The translations under genes and the position numbers were made by a program. A model generated the notes under the pieces. The model was not told the DNA's origin. It worked only from the letters and a program-made list of their open reading frames with translations, and made no database searches. Below are positions 62,601 through 64,000 of a stretch of DNA of 64,000 nt, in pieces. Source of the stretch: CAMCXT01 sp040403315 (lineage in GTDB: Bacteria > Bacteroidota > Bacteroidia > M30B66); assembly GCA_040403315.1 (NCBI GenBank), contig JBBAKX010000003.1, forward strand, positions 186,001-250,000. The letters are read 5' to 3'. Numbering within the stretch: the stretch's first letter is position 1; every line of letters starts with the position of its first letter.

Positions 62601-62864
62601 AGGTGCGGATAAGCCTGTTTTTTTTACCAGCGTTTGCATTAAGTCTGCATCAGACGGATCTTGAAGATGTAATTTTTCAAGCGTCGACAAAACACGTTCC
62701 TTCATTTCGGTTGCAGCCTTGTTGGTGAAGGTCATTGCAAGGATTTTCCTAAACGCGTCCGGACCATGGCCCAACATTGCCATTTTCAGGTATTCCAATA
62801 CCAATGTGTACGTTTTTCCAGATCCAGCGGAAGCGTTATAAATATAGAAATTCATGTTTGCCAT
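59679..62864 (-). CDS. UvrD/RecB-like helicase-nuclease (AddA type)
   Basis: The 1061-residue protein has helicase motif I YNASAGSGKTYTLVLEYL, LAMTFTNKAATEMKERV, motif II YLIDEFQDTS near 396, VGDGKQAIYRFRGGD, LETNYRSLPEI, RIMTIHKSKGLQFPVVIFPF and NLMYVATTRPEDALYIL. A PD-(D/E)xK nuclease domain ends the protein (GTLLRPDRVVETEQETIVIDYKTGK near 1000-1025, with the downstream Gln of the family). It probably acts in double-strand-break end processing as an AddA-like subunit; AddB is not adjacent. Confidence 0.9.
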   Translation of the reverse strand: MANMNFYIYNASAGSGKTYTLVLEYLKMAMLGHGPDAFRKILAMTFTNKAATEMKERVLSTLEKLHLQDPSDADLMQTLVKKTGLSAPEISEKANEMLRAILHNYSDFSIGTIDSFMHRVVRTFAYDLHLPVTFSVELQKENLIKQAVDDLIDQAGENPEITSILKGFTEFYTDEEKGFDIRRELSETANDLLDDQKAEAIKLLAEIQPGEYIKLRTDFQKTVQLYEQKIRALGGRVLKLLEDRNIEVKALASGKNGIYSFFKKTAEFGIKSNDHLELGKNAAKTIESDKWTSSTCSPSEESAIESIKDQLYNAVEEILILQAKEGKDYRLMIMIKDSLFTMALMSELSNMIDKIRQNEHLLHISEFNRRVAEIVFHEPAPFIFERLGEKYQHYLIDEFQDTSILQWQNLLPLIQNGLATESASLIVGDGKQAIYRFRGGDVEQFIRLPEPYPHNLTPMQLDRYTLLKANQKKLPLETNYRSLPEITNWNNKIYNALSENWLTGDFQNVYKDLNQKSPEKKTGGYVSVDFLVSDPENEFTQSDVQVHRILEIIRQLVDEKHYQFSDIAILTRNNKNGSFIANSLIAEGIPVISNESLLVASSSEVQLLLAWLRVLADQNTSVNLFHICSYLVERNKLSIKTLPDLVAQCKMAESEVIELLSTAGIIINTEKLRASSLPEACHSICRAFGFHLQSNPFLQFFMEAVWFATDQVTPDIPSFLEYWEEKQNKLSITLPQNANAVRIMTIHKSKGLQFPVVIFPFAFNEKRQGSFEWVSDQNRLPAGLPSARLRISNKLQQTVFSDLIELEDNRYNLDLINLMYVATTRPEDALYILSEGIELKEAAGWGNFLNHFCTNLSSENLVAGRLYAWGNEAFLNQRDKKPKDEEDSILVKYLIGAWQDKIQIHRESNLIWDPEDPSEAVMQGKLVHLALSWINTHEDLPMVKQRLLEDGLCSALEAVKIIAQIENLLKLPELETCFLPQNKRYSERTLILSDGTLLRPDRVVETEQETIVIDYKTGKVKPSHIKQIEGYMQTLQGMGKKSLKGYLVYLHEKPSVQTISI

Positions 62865-62880
62865 TTAAGAAATACGATTT

Positions 62881-63786
62881 TCAGAAGGTCGCTTTTCGCG
62901 GCAAACTGAATAAATAAAAAAGCCTATATAAATCGAATGTAAATAGGTTAGTATTGCGGCCTTTCAACTTTAATTTTAAAAATGGAAGGAATGGCTTTAC
63001 TACCCAAGAAGGAACCAAACGGCGATATCGCATCCAAGTGCCTATTAATTTGCTTTTCAAAGGATTGGCGATTTTTCGTTCACCAAAGATTTGTTCAATT
63101 TTTTGAATGTTGATTAGAGATTCTTCTATTTTTCGGATGAAATCGTTGAATGCGTCCAATCCAGCATGAATCAAAGGATTTTCGATATGAAGAATCGTGA
63201 AACCATGTTGTGTTAATTCGGCAGCAAAAAGGGTGTCTTCATAACCATATCCGCGAATTGCGGGATCGAATTTAACCTTCGAAGTGATTTTTCTGTGCAC
63301 CAAAAAATTATTCGATAAAAAATGGTTGATTGGATCGAGCATTCGTTTCGAAGGATCAATCAATTCTCTTTTTGAACCCCAAAGCCAATGCAAATAATAT
63401 TCAACATTTTCGGGAGGATTGTCTTGGTAAATTCGACCACCACTGAGGAGAACATCAATGTTTTTTTGATTCCAAAATTGCTTAAGCAAGGAAGGATTTT
63501 GACTTATGTCGCTATCACAATCTAAAAAGTACATCCAATCAAATTTCGCTTCATCTATCAGGATGTTTCTGGTGATTGAACGCCCGAGATTCGCAGTGTT
63601 TTCTTGGTAGATTACCTCTTTATATTTTGCTATCAGAGCCTGATTATTTGTACGAATTGGCTCTGGAGAAAAATCGTCCTGAAGCCGAATTTCAAATGGG
63701 ATTTGTAGTTCCGAACATTGAAAATGTAAGTCGGTAACAAGTTGAGTAACATCAACCCTGAAAACAGGAATGAGTACAGAAAGCAT
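62881..63786 (-). CDS. Glycosyltransferase family 2 protein
   Basis: The 301-residue GT-A protein has LSVLIPVFRVDVTQLVTDL, the metal-binding YFLDCDSDIS (DxD near 120), RGYGYEDTLFAAELTQHG with the acceptor-binding ED, and no membrane helix. It begins three bases from the end of the ftsE-like gene on the same strand. The product sugar is unknown; surface polysaccharide is likely. Confidence 0.87.
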   Translation of the reverse strand: MLSVLIPVFRVDVTQLVTDLHFQCSELQIPFEIRLQDDFSPEPIRTNNQALIAKYKEVIYQENTANLGRSITRNILIDEAKFDWMYFLDCDSDISQNPSLLKQFWNQKNIDVLLSGGRIYQDNPPENVEYYLHWLWGSKRELIDPSKRMLDPINHFLSNNFLVHRKITSKVKFDPAIRGYGYEDTLFAAELTQHGFTILHIENPLIHAGLDAFNDFIRKIEESLINIQKIEQIFGERKIANPLKSKLIGTWMRYRRLVPSWVVKPFLPFLKLKLKGRNTNLFTFDLYRLFYLFSLPRKATF

Positions 63787-63789
63787 CGT

Positions 63790-64000
63790 TTAAAGCAGAT
63801 CAGAATCGAGAATCGAACCACCATCACATTTGAGGGTTCTGGCGCGATGCAATTCGAAAAAGGTTAAATCGTGCGTTGAAACAAGCACCGCTCTTCCACT
63901 TGCAGCAATGTCGAGCAATAGTTGAAGGATTTCGGCAGTAGTTTCAGGATCTAGGTTTCCTGAAGGTTCATCTGCAAGAATGATTTCTGGGTCATTCATT
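63790..64000 (-). CDS. ftsE: ABC transporter ATP-binding protein, FtsE-like, C-terminal part
   Basis: Only the last 70 or so residues are in the window; the start is past the edge. It has Walker B IILADEPSGNLDPETT and the H-loop LVSTHD, then RARTLKCDGGSI near the end. The Walker A and signature motifs lie outside. The ending resembles the short Bacteroidota FtsE, which with FtsX regulates cell-wall hydrolases at division. A LolD-like role cannot be ruled out. Confidence 0.72.
   Translation of the reverse strand, partial: MNDPEIILADEPSGNLDPETTAEILQLLLDIAASGRAVLVSTHDLTFFELHRARTLKCDGGSILDSDLL

Overview
The window is 64 kb of chromosomal DNA from a member of the Bacteroidota. The evidence is an AT-rich genome with tightly packed genes, type IX secretion (T9SS) C-terminal sorting domains on two secreted proteins, family markers of this phylum (TANFOR, GIN/DUF2807, DUF4476, DUF4199, DUF1501/DUF1800), several promoters of the Bacteroidota type (TTG, about 19 bases, TAnnTTTG), and few visible Shine-Dalgarno sites. 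A flavobacterial or related lineage is plausible, but the sequence here does not settle the order. I see no insertion sequence, prophage, integrase, CRISPR array or plasmid function, so this looks like ordinary chromosome with some unusual surface-protein genes.

Layout. 1-1948: an outer-membrane beta-barrel gene followed by the start of a TANFOR-type secreted protein, with a clear promoter. 2193-2310: tRNA-Arg and its terminator. 2449-7310: a DoxX-like membrane protein, then a minus-strand operon of a glucosaminidase-like protein, two SGNH hydrolase-like proteins and an MBOAT acyltransferase, which looks like a surface glycan O-acylation unit. 7419-10303: a VF530-like protein, RluF, tRNA-Pro, tRNA-Ser, SurE and a small membrane protein. 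10625-15970: GIN lipoprotein, PagL-like lipid A deacylase, MBL-fold hydrolase, an M23/L,D-transpeptidase fusion and a small HAD phosphatase. 16038-20225: RhlE helicase and the DUF1501/DUF1800 pair. 20372-23328: a T9SS-secreted arginine deiminase resembling the Porphyromonas enzyme, then rpsF-rpsR-rplI.

23354-26215: gcvT, a ComB-like phosphatase and a zinc phospholipase C-like gene. 26494-33480: DUF4476 protein, membrane and secreted proteins, a PAS histidine kinase, ssb, a small zinc-finger-like protein, and an ECF sigma factor with a membrane partner carrying a beta-barrel-like domain. 34196-39447: a promoter and SAM-I riboswitch driving full-length metH, then a bestrophin and an NTF2-like protein. 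39528-45441: a very large T9SS-secreted BNR/PKD protein and a TPR protein whose caspase-like domain lacks its cysteine. 45534-51246: prmA, tpiA, a dehydrogenase, a flavoprotein and sucD. 51359-64000: purB, a glycosyltransferase, purL, radC, meaB, a nucleoside transporter, a RecB/AddA-like helicase-nuclease, another glycosyltransferase and a partial ftsE-like ATPase.

No single gene cluster here is obviously a wholly new system. The best leads are the PPAD-like deiminase, the TPR-pseudocaspase, the M23 domain that lost a zinc ligand while fused to an L,D-transpeptidase, the sigma/anti-sigma-barrel pair, the SGNH/MBOAT/glucosaminidase operon, and a shared pair of 10-bp direct repeats near ssb and upstream of the sigma gene.
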